Source: Paragyromitra xinjiangensis
Taxonomy: Eukaryota > Ascomycota > Pezizomycetes > Pezizales > Discinaceae
Reading direction: 5' to 3'
Assembly (NCBI GenBank): GCA_038503065.1
Contig: JBCAMK010000002.1
Location: 1,860,001-1,924,000, forward strand
Length of the DNA: 64,000 nt
The position numbers were made by a program, and so were the translations under genes. The notes under the pieces are model-generated. The model had not been told where the DNA came from. It made no database searches and saw nothing but the letters and a program-made list of their open reading frames with translations. Below, in pieces: positions 34,108-45,883 of this stretch (the stretch's first letter is position 1; the number at the start of each line of letters is the position of its first letter).

Positions 34108-37100
34108 ATGAAGAAGCGTCTTTCGATGCTTCGGATACCACAGCTTCTGCTGTCTGCTTCTATTATCTTTTGTTTATTATCATCATTAGTTCCTGCTGTA
34201 ACTGCCATCGCCGACGACGTGGGTCCAGTGACGAAGGTACATAAGGCTGGCTTTTGTGCAATACGTGGTCAGGTACGACTATTTCTCAGCCTTATGACTA
34301 GCTAGGTTTGCTGGGGCTCTTGCTAACAACAATATATAGTGCGGCAAGAAGTCATTCTTTGGTGGACAACTACCATGCCCAGACAATGAGCGAGCTCGGG
34401 ATCCAGCCGATTCTGTGAGGAAACAGCTTGTTGGCATTTGTGGAGATGCTTGGAAGGAGGGCCCCGTGTGCTGTGAGAAAGACCAGGTTCGTGAACAGTA
34501 CCTGATAGTTTCGATAGCCAAGTCTTACTCACTATTGGATTAGCTCGACGTTCTCGCTAGCAACCTCAAGAAGGCCGAAAACCTTATCGCGTCCTGCCCC
34601 GCCTGCAAAGTCAACTTCTTCGATCTCTTCTGCACGTTCACCTGTTCACCTGACCAATCATTGTTTTTGAATGTTACCTCTACCCAAACACTCAGCAACA
34701 AAAAGGAAATTGTCACGGAGCTAGATTACTTTGTCTCTGAAAAGTTTGGAAGTGGTTTTTACGACTCGTGCAAAGATGTTAAATTTTCTGCCACAAATGG
34801 CTACGTTATGGACCTCATTGGTGGTGGTGCGAAGGATTATCCGGCTTTCTTAAAATTTCTAGGGGACGAGAAACCATTCGGGTCGCCATTCCAGATAAAC
34901 TTTCCTGCAGGGGATAAGATCAACGCACCAATGAAACAAATGAAAGAACTACCAAAAAGGTGTAACGATACGGACGTTGCATACCGGTGCGCTTGTGTTG
35001 ACTGTCTTTCAGTTTGCCCGGCGTTACCAGAAGTTCACACGGGAAAGGATTGCAAGTTTGGGGTGGTTCCATGTTTTAGTTTTGCGGTCATCATCGCTTA
35101 TTCCATCTCGCTATTCATAATCGTTGGAGGGTATTGGAAACGCGTGGCAAGCAAGAAAAGGTCTGAAAGACAACGGCTATTGCATGACAGCGCCCCGAGC
35201 GACGACGAGGACGAGGGGGATGTCGTAAATGCTGGAATGATGGATAGGCCTTCTAGGGAATACCCTCTCAACACCTCCTTGGACAACTTTTTCTCCTGGC
35301 TTGGAGAGACTTGTGCAAATCTTCCTGCTGTGACGATAGTGATCAGTATGGTATGTGTGGGTCTTCTGAGTTTGGGTTGGTTAAACTTCGCCGTGGAAAA
35401 TGACCCTGTAAGACTGTGGGTTAGTCCTACATCCGAGGCCGCCATGGAAAAGCAATTCTTTGACGAGAATTTTGGCCCATTCTACCGTGCCCAACAGGCG
35501 TTTCTGGTTAACGACACCACAGACGCTGGCCCATCACCAACTCTAAACTACGACGTCCTAGGTTGGTGGTTTGACGTGGAGAACCGCATCCGCCGAATGA
35601 AGAGTTTGGTATATGGTGTCACCTTGGACGATGTTTGCTTCAAGCCTACCGACTCTGGCTGCGTCGTTCAATCTCTCACTGGTTATTTTGGAAATGACTT
35701 TTGGAATGTTAAGGAACCGACTTGGAAGAGAGATCTGAGATCGTGTGCAGAGCAGCCAGTACAAAGTCAGTGTTTGCCAGATTTTGGACAACCCCTGAAT
35801 AAGGAGTTGCTATTGGGAGGATGGGAAGAGACCGGAGATGTTGTGGATGCAAAGGCTATGATCGTTACATGGGTTTTGGAGAATCACCCCGAGGGCTCGG
35901 AGGCACTTGAAAGAAGTATGGATTGGGAAACAAGTTTGAAGAGCACTCTGATTTTAGTACAAGCTGAAGCAAAGGAAAGAGGGTTAAGGCTGAGTTTCTC
36001 GACAGAAATCAGTCTTGAGGAGGAACTTAACAAAAGTACCAATACCGATGCGAAGATCGTGGTGATCAGCTATATTGCCATGTTCATCTATGCCAGCTTT
36101 GCTCTAGGAAGCACTAGCCTTGCAATTTCGCATTTCTTCCACCAGCCCAGCAAAATCCTTGTTGAGAGTAAATTTACTCTTGGAATTTTTGGAATAATCA
36201 TTGTCTTGATGAGTGTCTCGGCAAGCGTGGGGCTATATTCGGCAATGGGGGTTAAAGTAACTCTTATTATCGCTGAGGTTATTCCGTTCCTTGTTTTGGC
36301 AGTCGGTGTGGACAATATCTTCTTAATCGTGCACGAATTCGAAAGAGTCAATTATTCACACCCAGATGAGGATGTGAAGGTTAGGGTTGGGAAGGCAATG
36401 GGAAGGATAGGGCCCAGCATCCTCTTGTCTGCAACAAGCGAGACGATTGCCTTTGCGCTTGGAGCCATTGTGGCGATGCCGGCGGTCAGGAACTTTGCGA
36501 TCTATGCGGCTGGTGCAGTATTTGTGAATGCTGTGTTGCAGGTTACTATGTTTGTTGCAGTTTTGGCTCTGAATCAAAAAAGGGTTGAGAGTTCGAGAAT
36601 GGATTGTTTCCCTTGTTTCAAAGCCCCTGGCGGTTATGAGGCAAACGGCAATTCCAACGGCTCATTGTTGGGAGCGAGGAGCGAGGCTAGATCACCGGGC
36701 TATGCAGCGGAGGAAGGTGTTCTGCAGAAATTCATCCGCAAGCAATACGCGCCTAAGCTTTTGGAAAGGCGGACGAAGTGGAGCGTGATGATACTGTTCT
36801 TAGGTTTATTTACGACTGGCCTGGCACTCCTACCGAAAGTAGAGCTTGGTCTTGGTAAGTTTTAGTTCTTTGTTATATACTTGTCGAGTATACGTTTATT
36901 AATATTCCTAACGCGTCTAGACCAAAGAATTGCCATACCAAGTGATTCGTATCTCATTGGTTACTTTAACGACCTTTATGATTATCTTGGCGTTGGACCT
37001 CCGGTCTACTTTGTCACGCAGGGTCAAAACTTTACCGAAAATGATGGCCAGAAAGCTCTATGTGGACGCTTTTCCACCTGCGATACTTACTCGCTCTCGA

Positions 37101-38294
37101 ACGTCCTTGAGCAAGAAAGAAAGCGCCCCGAAACCTCCTTTATCGCTGAACCTGCTGCGAGCTGGATTGACGACTACTTCCTCTGGCTGAACCCATCCCT
37201 CGACCAGTGCTGCAGGGTTAAGAAAACCAACCCTTCACAACTTTGCGGGGAATTCGACAACGATCACAAATGCAAAGTTTGTTTCAAGGATCGGAAGCCT
37301 GCTTGGAACATTACACTTCATGGGATGCCGCAGGGCCAAGAGTTCCTAGACTATCTCAAGATTTGGATCGATGCACCCACTGGGGAGGATTGCCCACTGG
37401 CTGGAAAGGCAGCTTATTCACACGCCATTGTTCCCGATCACGAAAAGACTACCATCGAAACAACCCATTTTAGGACGTCACACACACCACTAAGGAGTCA
37501 ACAGGACTTCATCGACGCCTATGCATCCGCACGGAGAATCGCTAATACTATTTCTAAAAACACCGGAATCAAGGTGTTCCCTTACTCCAAGTTCTATATA
37601 TTTTTCGATCAGTATTCCACGATAGTGGGATTGACTGGAGGATTGCTACTTGCAGCACTGGGATGTATTTTTTTTATTTCGGCGATCTTATTAGGAAGCA
37701 TCAAGACTGGGCTAGTTATTAGTACTACGGTTCTCATGATTGTCGTCGACATAATGGGGGTCATGGCTATTTGGGGCGTAAGCCTGAACGCGGTCAGCTT
37801 GGTCAACTTAGTCATCTGCGTCGGAATTGGTGTCGAGTTCTGTTCTCATATTGCCAGGGCATTCATGTTCCCAAGCAGCGCAGCCAGGGCGAGGTTCAGG
37901 GGCAGGGATGCAAGAGCTATGGGCGCGTTAGTCAATGTTGGTGGTTCTGTAAGTTAATCTCCTTCCCCACCTCTCTCCGTATGACATGCAACTGAGTAGT
38001 GTGATGCAGGTCTTCTCTGGAATTACCATAACAAAACTCATTGGTGTCTGCGTCCTTGCGTTCACCCGCTCGAAAATTTTTGAGATCTACTACTTCCGAA
38101 TGTGGCTCGCACTTGTCATAGTCGCAGCCACACACTCCCTAATCTTTTTACCAGTCGCACTCAGTTTCTTTGGTGGTGAAGGCTATCTCTCAGATGATGG
38201 GGATGGTGGGCTAGAGGAAGATTTGAGAAGTAGGACTTATAGAACTCTTGTCCCAGCAGATTCCGACGAAAGCTCTGATGAAGAGGAGGAATAG
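34108..38294 (+). CDS. NCR1: Niemann-Pick type C1-related sterol transporter (Ncr1)
   Basis: Vacuolar-membrane protein that moves sterol from the lumen into the membrane, partner of the soluble Npc2. Exons 34108-34272, 34340-34486, 34544-36854, 36921-37948 and 38010-38294 give 1311 residues, the family size. A signal peptide (hydrophobic [21 protein letters not shown]) precedes the Cys-rich N-terminal sterol-binding domain ([36 protein letters not shown]). A transmembrane helix follows near residue 290. The sterol-sensing domain spans about 611-787 ([16 protein letters not shown] to [15 protein letters not shown]). A second luminal domain and the C-terminal RND-like bundle (from about 1108) complete it. 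The tail is acidic ([11 protein letters not shown]) and has no obvious Tyr- or dileucine-type end signal. Confidence 0.97.
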
Positions 38295-39562
38295 AGCGTC
38301 CGTTGATATTACGATAAATTCTTTTTTTTTGGAAGTGAACGATTAGCGGGATTATTACTTTGTATTACTTATTTCCTTTTCATTGTTTTAACATACATAT
38401 CTTACGGGTGAGACTGGAGGGCTGTTGCTGTGGCGTTCACTCGTTTTTTGTTGGTTTTTATGCAATGGGATGTATTCTGGGCTCAGTTCAGTTCGTTGGA
38501 TCATTGAGAGATGAGATTGAGATGTAGAGAGACGATACGAAATACAGAGGAGGAGGAAAATAAGGGATCCGTAGGAGCAGGAAGGGTTCCCTTACTGTAT
38601 ACAAGTGTGGGCTTTGCGTTTGATGTTTTCCTGGAAGCATATACGCAAACGACTACTACCCACTGTAATATGTACTTAGCTTTTTTCTTTTGCTCTTAAT
38701 GCATTTTAGTTTGGTTTATAAAATGTATGTCAGGATGCCCTAGTATCCAGACTTTTCTATTGTAAACCACAAACGGGCATGGGTTAGCTAAATTGGATTG
38801 TCTGCGGCTATCTAAGGCTACATGTAAATATACTTTCTAAGGTCAAACTCTCGTAAGGCTAAATCCTTGTCCGAACATGAAACGGGATTTTGTGATCGCA
38901 AGCCCTGCTAAAGGCAAAACACACTGACGGGAACTAGTGAAACCCTCAATAGCGCCGAGAGCTGGGGTAGCTAATCCCAAGAATATGTTGATTAGTAGTT
39001 GATCACTGGTGAGCAGGTTAAGTAAGTCTAACTTAAAAAGGACAGCCTGTCTGTCATTCGGAATGTTTAAACGAGTCTACTGGTTTAGACCCTGGTAGAT
39101 TATGCTATCAGACGCTGACGAAAGGCCGCGGCTATCTGTAATTATGTCACAGGCTCCAGCTTTCCCCTCTAGGTACTCCAGAACACTGGGGTAAAAAATC
39201 CGAACTCATCGAGACACCGAAGACCAGTTTTTATCCATCTATATCATTGGTTTTTGTGCACGCTCCCCCGATCCCATCCCTTATCCTAATTACATACAGA
39301 ACCTTTTGCGACCAAAAAACGAAACAAAAACTAGCTTAGCGAATAAGCAAACCGAACCGATGGCAAAAAAAACACCCATTAACCCCCCGGATCCGCAAAA
39401 CCAACTGGTCACCGCTCAAGAGAGACAGGAAATAAAAGATTATGCATTATAAAAAAAATTCGTAGGATAAATATTAATAGAAAGAAAAGGAAAGGAGACG
39501 CTCCCACCACTAACAATGACGAAATAAAAATGAAATAAATGTTAGCCTGCCAAGTGAAAAGC
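38295..39562. other. Intergenic region between NCR1 and the Pro/Ala-rich gene (convergent)
   Basis: 1.27 kb of 3' flanks. A TACATGTA palindrome lies at 38819. I see no gene, tRNA or clear repeat in it. Confidence 0.6.
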
Positions 39563-40221
39563 TTATTTCGTAGCATCAGCGGGTGTTAATGTCTCCTCAG
39601 GCTTCTTGGTCTCCTCCGTCTTCACCTCTGCGGGAGGGGCGGCTTTCGGAACTTCTGCAAACGCAGACGTCTCCACAACGGGTGCAGCGAGCACAGGGGG
39701 TTCTTTTGAGACTATAGAAGTCTCAGGTGCTTTAGCTACTGAGGTGGGCTCTTCTTGCTTGGGAACTGCTTAAAGTTAGCTATGAGAATTTTCCCCCCAT
39801 TCCTCTTGTGCTCTCTTTCTCAACGAAACGAGACAAAAAAAGGGGAACTCTTAGACCGAACCCAGTGGAACAGCGTTTTTTTCTTACCATCGACACCAGG
39901 CGCGGGAGCAGGTGCAGTTGCAGGTGCAGGCGCAACAGGCTCTCTCTCGACAGCCGGGGTAGCAGCAACTGGGTAGGTTTCGGGGGCTGCTTCGGGGGCT
40001 GGAGGCGCGGCTTCGGTCGATGATTCGCCAGCTACGGCGGGGGCTTCCTCAGCAGGGGCTTCCTCAACCGGTGCCTTCTTGTTCTTTTTCCTACCGAAAA
40101 GCGAACGGCCGATTTTCTTCAAAGCATCGATAGCATTGGGAGGCTGTTTATCAAGTTAGTTTGCTTACTATAAATAGGGGGTTGCAGGAGTCGAGCGGGG
40201 AGGACTTACGACGCCAGGCAT
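39563..40221 (-). CDS. Small Pro/Ala/Glu-rich protein with a basic amphipathic N-terminus, not recognised
   Basis: Exons 40221-40210, 40143-39888 and 39768-39563 give 157 residues. The first exon holds only four codons (MPGV). The second begins PPNAIDALKKIGRSLFGRKK, a short basic amphipathic helix that could bind membranes or nucleic acid. The rest is a disordered repeat-like sequence of Pro, Ala, Glu, Val and Thr (EEAPAEEAPAVAGESS, PATAPAPAPGVDG, EVPKAAPPAEVKTEE) ending ADATK. Donors are GTAAGT and GTAAGA. The last acceptor is a tandem AAGCAG, so two forms differing by one Ala are possible. Its leader is long and pyrimidine-rich. I know no function. Reality of the gene rests on the three frame-preserving splice junctions. 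Confidence 0.72.
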
Positions 40222-41297
40222 TTTGGATATGTGGTGTTTTTGCGAGGATAAGAAAGCTGAGTAAGAAGAAAGAAGGCTTGATCGAATTGAAGGGAGGGGA
40301 AACTTTCGGAGCAGGAAGTGAAGAAGGAATATAAAGAAGAAAACGAAACGAGAAATAGATATTCCAGAAGACTTTCGATGGAGGATCGGGGGTGAAGTAG
40401 AAGAGGTCTTTGGGGGAGCGGAGAGGATAAATACACGAACAGACATAGACCAAAGAGAGGGCCGCCTCAGCGCATTGACCGGCCGACAGGGATCTTTGTC
40501 TCGAGCAGGAACTCTAGGCCTTATGAAATTACGATACCAAGACTTTCCCCCCATCATCAACTCCGAACATGTCCAATCAGAGCTCCCGGGGTTTCCCAAG
40601 ATTGGCCAAGTCTTCCCCAATCGGCAATCCCCTGTTAGCCGTGTGTGCTTTTATTGGTTATGCTCCGTTTCGGTTTGGATTTATCTGCCGACTTTCGTAG
40701 CTTCAGAACGCTCAGGGATATAGATGTTTTGAGTAGCTTTCGGGCGCTATGTTGAAGGAACATTTGCGGATTCAAAGCTCGTAGCGCCGGGGGTTCCCGC
40801 AGTTATGAAATGGGTTTGCTCTAAGTCGAACACGATGAGGGGAGAGGCCATGGAAGTGGACGCATATCGTATTGGATCATCCTCGGCCCATTAAATGAGC
40901 AAACGTGGACAATCCGCTTTTGTTTCATGCTCATATTGGCAACCCGGGGCAGCATGAGTACGTGACAACTGCCAGCAAGGAAGGCTTATTTCTCCTGCAT
41001 TCTGGAATCGGGGTCGAATTACGATAGAACACCTCCTTGACCCTTCTGTCTTCCCGTCTGCCTATGCCAGCAATCCAATTGGAACTCCTCGCAAGACGCG
41101 GAGACAAACGTCAAAGTCTCAAATTGTCCCAATTTTGAAATGTCCGATTCCCGGGAAAAACGGGCCCGGCAACAGATCCGATATTGGAGAGACATTCGAG
41201 CTAAATGCTCCATACGAACATGAATCTCCGAGGACAAAAATAATTTTTTTGATTATTAATTATAAGTTTTTGATATCATTGATCGAGAAGATGCCAA
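40222..41297. other. Promoter of the Pro/Ala-rich gene / RRP42 3' flank
   Basis: 1.08 kb. The left third is purine-rich on + (leader of the gene at left). Nothing else is supported. A 64-codon ATG frame at 41019-41213 (-) has plausible composition but no other evidence. Confidence 0.55.
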
Positions 41298-42300
41298 TCA
41301 ATTAGCATCCAACACACCTTGTAGACCCTCGAAGACCTCTTTCCCAACGCTCAAGCTCTCCTTGATAATCCTTTTAACAACACCCCTCTTCACGCCTCCC
41401 ATGCTCACAACCTCCGCCGCTATACCGCCCCCTCCTCCACCAACGTTTTTCGTGCCAGTCTGTATCCCGCTGGTCCCAGATTCCAACGTCCGTACCCCAA
41501 TAACTCTCGGGGTATGCTTAATGGAGTTAGAAGCTAGAGAGACTGCAAGAACGCAGTCGCCCACAAAAAGTTCTTCTTTGGTCGGGTCAAAGAATATATT
41601 TTCTCCAACGCTCACGACTAGCAGTGTGATTGGTGGGAGTTGGCTAGAGGCTGGGTACAGAGGAGTAGAAGCGTCCCAGTCGTCGTTGAAGACAGGATCT
41701 TCATCTTCATCTGAGGTCAACCGGGGAATTCTTGTCGAGCGAAGAGCGAGGTTGGTGGAAAGGGATAAAAGTGTTGCAGGATGTGAAAGTGGAGGAGTTA
41801 TTAATAGGATCTGTATCATTCCTATCAGCATAGACCTAATTCAACTAGAGATCCCTGAAACCAAAGGCAATGTGAGCACAAACATCAATATATAGCTTCC
41901 AGTGAAATTTATTCGTGATAACCAGTCTCTCCGTAAGTGTAGAAGTTGGCGTGAGCAGACTCTCCCCAACCGTCATGCCCAAAAACACTCCCAATGGATC
42001 ATCATCCCTCTGTCCCTGCACCTCCACTCCGACCTCAACCCAATTCCTCCTCTTTCCATCTGCTGTTAGATCTGTTGCTTCAACCTCGACCTTGATACCA
42101 ACTACACACTCTCCGCCATCACCCCAGACCATTCGTGCAGAACCGTTGGTGGACGGGAGTATATCGATTTCTGCCACGAGTGGCCGAAATTGGGTTGGTG
42201 TGCGCGCATCAGGACGGATTGGTGGGACAAGGGCGAGAGAAGACTGTAGATATGAGAGCTCTGCGGGGGAGATTAATGTTGTTGAAGTTGATGGTGCCAT
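41298..42300 (-). CDS. RRP42: Exosome core ring subunit Rrp42 (RNase PH fold)
   Basis: One of six RNase PH-like subunits of the eukaryotic RNA exosome ring. These are structural in eukaryotes and lack phosphorolytic activity. Exons 42300-41884 and 41810-41298 give 309 residues. Visible family features: LISPAELSYLQSSLAL and IRPDARTPTQFRPL (N-terminal RPDGR-like block), SARMVWGDGGECVVGIKVEV, the junction LYIDILLITPPLSHPATLL, LALRSTRIPRL, and near the end VKRIIKESLSVGKEVFEGL. The intron (41883-41811) has donor GTTTGT and acceptor GATACAG and restores the conserved YID-ILL block. Rrp43 and Rrp45 were considered. The N-terminus and length fit Rrp42 best. It is divergent from GPN3 over 183 bp. Confidence 0.9.
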
Positions 42301-42483
42301 TGCTGTGGAAGTGGTTGAAGTTGCAAGTAGAATCTATGATTTCAAACAGTGAGCCGCACCGTCATGACCTGAATAATTTTGAGCCGCAACACCTGAAACT
42401 GCATGGGGACAATTTCATTGTACCTACCCACCTTCATCCCCGCGACTTCACCACAGTTCTCGAAGTCCAGTTGCAGTTAAGCT
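42301..42483. promoter_or_regulatory. Divergent promoter of RRP42 (-) and GPN3 (+)
   Basis: 183 bp between start codons. Both products concern RNA metabolism (exosome, RNA polymerase assembly). Shared regulation is inferred from spacing only. Confidence 0.55.
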
Positions 42484-43567
42484 ATGAGTCGATTCGGAGT
42501 CCTAGTGATCGGGCCTGCAGGCTGCGGCAAGGTAAATTTAATGTTCATGGACAACGTCCCAGAAATTGTTTCGCTAACACCCTCGGTAGTCTACATTTTG
42601 TGCTGCACTTATCGCTCACATCAAAAACATCAAACGGTCATGTATGTATGCCAGCCTAGACCTCGCCTCTTGCCACCCAAAGGCATGCCGTTAATATTCA
42701 ACCTTCCCAGGTATCTATGTCAATCTGGACCCGGCAGCTGAAGAATTCGAGTATGAGCCCGACGTCGACATCAAAGACCTGATATGCCTCGAGGATGTAA
42801 TGGATGAGATGGGACTCGGACCTAACGGTGGTCTAATGGCTTGCTTCGAGTACGTTTTTCCTCTTATCCCAGGTTCTTTTCGTAGATCTTAATCCACACT
42901 ACAGATTCCTTATGGACAACCTCGACTGGCTAGAATCAGAACTCGGCGAAACGGGAGAGGACTCATTAACAATCTTCGATTGTCCTGGGCAAATTGAACT
43001 TTACACACATGTGCCCATCCTCCCGAACCTCGCGAAGCACTTGACTGGACATATGTCCTTCAACCTCTGTGCAGCATACCTTCTCGAGTCCACATTTGTC
43101 ATCGATAAATCCAAATTCTTCGCGGGGACCTTGAGTGCTATGAGCGCCATGATCATGCTAGAGATCCCGCACATCAATATCCTGTCAAAGATGGACCTAG
43201 TAAGGAACCAAGTTAGTAAAAGGGAGCTAAAGAGGTTCTTGGATCCCGATCCGAGTATTCTTGCTAGTGATATACATGCGGAGACAAATCCAAAATTTCA
43301 CAGGTTGAACGAATGTACGTTCTCTACTTCTCTCTAGAATACGTAGTTGAGGTATACTGACGGGTTTGACTTTGTTATGAAATAGGTGTGGTAAGCCTAA
43401 TTGATGACTTCTCGATGGTTCAGTTCTTGCAGCTAGAGAGCCAGAACGAGGATAGTGTTCAAGCTACGTTAAGCTATATCGACGACTGTCTGGGATGGTC
43501 AGATGTACAGGAGCCTCAGATAAAGGATGAGCCTGACCAGGATTGGGAAGAACCGGCTGAGAGCTAA
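42484..43567 (+). CDS. GPN3: GPN-loop GTPase 3 (RNA polymerase II assembly/import factor)
   Basis: Small GTPase that with Gpn1 helps assembly and nuclear import of RNA polymerase II. Exons 42484-42531, 42590-42641, 42711-42849, 42905-43314 and 43386-43567 give 276 residues. The P-loop is split by the first intron: [11 protein letters not shown] then [10 protein letters not shown]. Then come [20 protein letters not shown], the signature GPN loop in [28 protein letters not shown] (G3) and NILSKMDLV (G4). The family tail is [17 protein letters not shown]. The third junction uses donor GTACGT inside the codon for Glu. The more obvious-looking site three bases later breaks the frame. Size and the [10 protein letters not shown] block separate it from Gpn1 and Gpn2. 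Confidence 0.96.
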
Positions 43568-44878
43568 TAAATGTTAATATTATTACATATCTTTTTTTCC
43601 TCCCAACGTTCCCGTTCATGGAAGTAGGAGGCGTTGCATTCATGGACTATCACTCGTAAATTCAAGACCGGAATGCGACAGGACGCTGGTTTTAAGAGGC
43701 GCTTTGATATATAATGCGGTTGATACTGAGACCTTGCCAGTCCTCAGCACAAACATTACTCTACCAAGTTTCAATTTGAATTCTACTGAAACCCCTGACG
43801 ACTTTCTGGATCATAGCTTTTCGGAGGATTTGTATATGTTACACAGCTACTCAAGCGTTCATTAAATACTGGGAATTTACGCAACGAGCCACTACCAAAC
43901 ATCGTAATGCAACAAAATCGACCATGCCATGAAATATAAACAATAGTTTGCGCTTGATTACCATCAACTATGTGTAGCTGCTAGTATCTCGCTGTTGCTA
44001 TAGTCGATTTGGTTGCCTTGAAACGATTTTTTGGTGGGGCGGGCTTGTTGCAACATTTCCCAGTATTTGATGAACACCTAAGTAGGGGATAGGAAAAACA
44101 AAGCATTGTTATCATTGATGTGCCTGTTATAGTTATAACCAAGAAGCTAGCCTAACTACCGCTAGGAATTTGAGCTCAATAAAAAGATAGACAGGAGGAA
44201 TGTATAAAGTGGTCACAAGCCATGTATCCGGGAAGCATTCTTACAGCATTTAGAATGCCATGTTGTTTCGTCCTCACTCGAAAGTTCATCAATCGAATAC
44301 TAGATTTGAAATAGGCCAGTAAACAACGCATATCACCAGGGAAAGAAACAACCCACCATTTGGATAGACTGCCAAGGACATAGATTGATCCCGTGCTTTG
44401 GCCAGCTCTTTTTATCGTCTTGTTGTCCCCTCTTAAAGCTTAGCAGTTGTCCGAAACGGTTCATAAAAGGGGGAGGAAAGGGAAAGTATGGTTTATCCAA
44501 TGATATCTTCTTCATGCAAAAAAACAGTTCATTCTTCTCGTAGACTCCCATTATTCCAATATAAATATAATACTGATAGAACCCAAAACCCCGTCTTAGT
44601 AACATTTCAACCAGAATGAAAAAGCAACGTGGAAAAAAGGCACAAGCAAGGATACAAAAGACTAAATGAAAAAAGAGTTCTGAAGAACTATACAAACTGA
44701 TTCCCATCAAAGAAGCTGGAAGCTCATAGATAGAGAAGGCGATCGATTCGCATGGGAGGTAGTTTATGGTCGAAGGTAACGGACATGTCAGCTCGAATTG
44801 GAAACGGGATTACGGGCGTGAGAAGGAAGAGGAGAAGACTACAGCCTAGTAGTATACTTCCTAGACTTCCTCGCCAAG
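43568..44878. other. Convergent intergenic region GPN3 / SPF30-like
   Basis: 1.3 kb of facing 3' flanks, AT-rich. Long open frames on the minus strand (44333-44710) are Phe/Leu-rich translations of A-rich DNA and are not credible. No RNA gene was seen. Confidence 0.6.
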
Positions 44879-45883
44879 CTATTCTTCTTCCTCTCCTTGT
44901 TGATAGATGTGTTTTCCTCTAGTCGCATCTTTCCGCATGGGCTGACCAGAGCCCGTAAACCCAACTGCACCCAACGGTTAGCCAGTGAATCTTGTAGGAA
45001 TACGCTCTGGAATAAGAAGGTCAATCAAAAATCGTATATGTACCTCGTCCATGCACTCCATCCGGCGTCCTGAACATACTGCTCTCACCGATTTTCTTCG
45101 CCTTCCCTACCTTTCCCTTTACCCCCTTCTGTGCAAAATTTTGCCACTTCTTCTTGCCATCTTCCAGGACCTTATTTTGGGCGATTTTTCGTCCTGCCTT
45201 TGCAGGCTTCTGTGGGCCATCGAGCGTTTCTGTCGACTTTCGTTTATTCGCTTCGGCCAACTCTGCGTTTATCGTTGCTGGCTGCGAGATGATGGCGCCG
45301 TTTGATGTCGAAGTAGGGGTTGTCGACGCGTTACTGGTGGGTTCGTTCTCGAGTTTACGCTTCTTGTTCGCGTTACTTGCCGGCTTGATATGCTGTGGGT
45401 GAAGGGTCTCCGTGGCGTTGTACTGTGTGAACTTGACGATGTAGACGGGATTTTTCTGAGATCCCATCACGGAGGTAATCCTGGCTGGGTACAGCTGGTT
45501 ATCACCGCTCGTCCATCGCGCCAGAACGTTATCACCAACTGCATAGATACTACTTCCCGAGCCAGCGCCTCCTTCAACAGGAGTTGCAGGCGTGTCCCGT
45601 CTGCTAGTGCCGTTACTGCCGTACGGTGAAGATGGATAATTGGCGGACGATGAGGGGGTTTGGCCCTCGGTGGGGGCCCTGTCCACCCCCCCCAATTCCG
45701 CGACGAGGGTGGAGAGCTCAGCGACGAGGGCGAAGAGCTCGACATTTTCGGGATCGGCCTTGAGAGCAGCTTCGACGGATTCGAGCTGGGTGAGGGATTA
45801 GCAATGTAATATTTGTGCATTGTCTGAGAAGTGAAGTGGAACTCACCTGGAGTCTATATTCTTTAAGCTCAGCGTCTGACATG
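44879..45883 (-). CDS. Tudor-domain splicing factor, SPF30/SMNDC1-like
   Basis: Nuclear protein of the SMN-related SPF30 group, needed in animals and fission yeast for tri-snRNP joining in spliceosome assembly. Exons 45883-45848, 45785-45044 and 44964-44879 give 287 residues. The N-terminal helix (MSDAELKEYRLQ then LESVEAALKADPENVELF) is typical. A Ser/Pro linker leads to a Tudor domain at about residues 93-148 (YAVGDNVLARWTSGDNQLYP, ITSVMG, YIVKFTQYNATETL) that would bind symmetric dimethyl-arginine. A Lys-rich region (QKPAKAGRKIAQNK, WQNFAQKGVKGK) follows. The short last exon adds VGFTGSGQPMRKDATR and an acidic end, matching other fungal homologues. The last acceptor (GTGCAG at 44965) was chosen over a nearer CCAG because only it restores this block. 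Confidence 0.9.
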
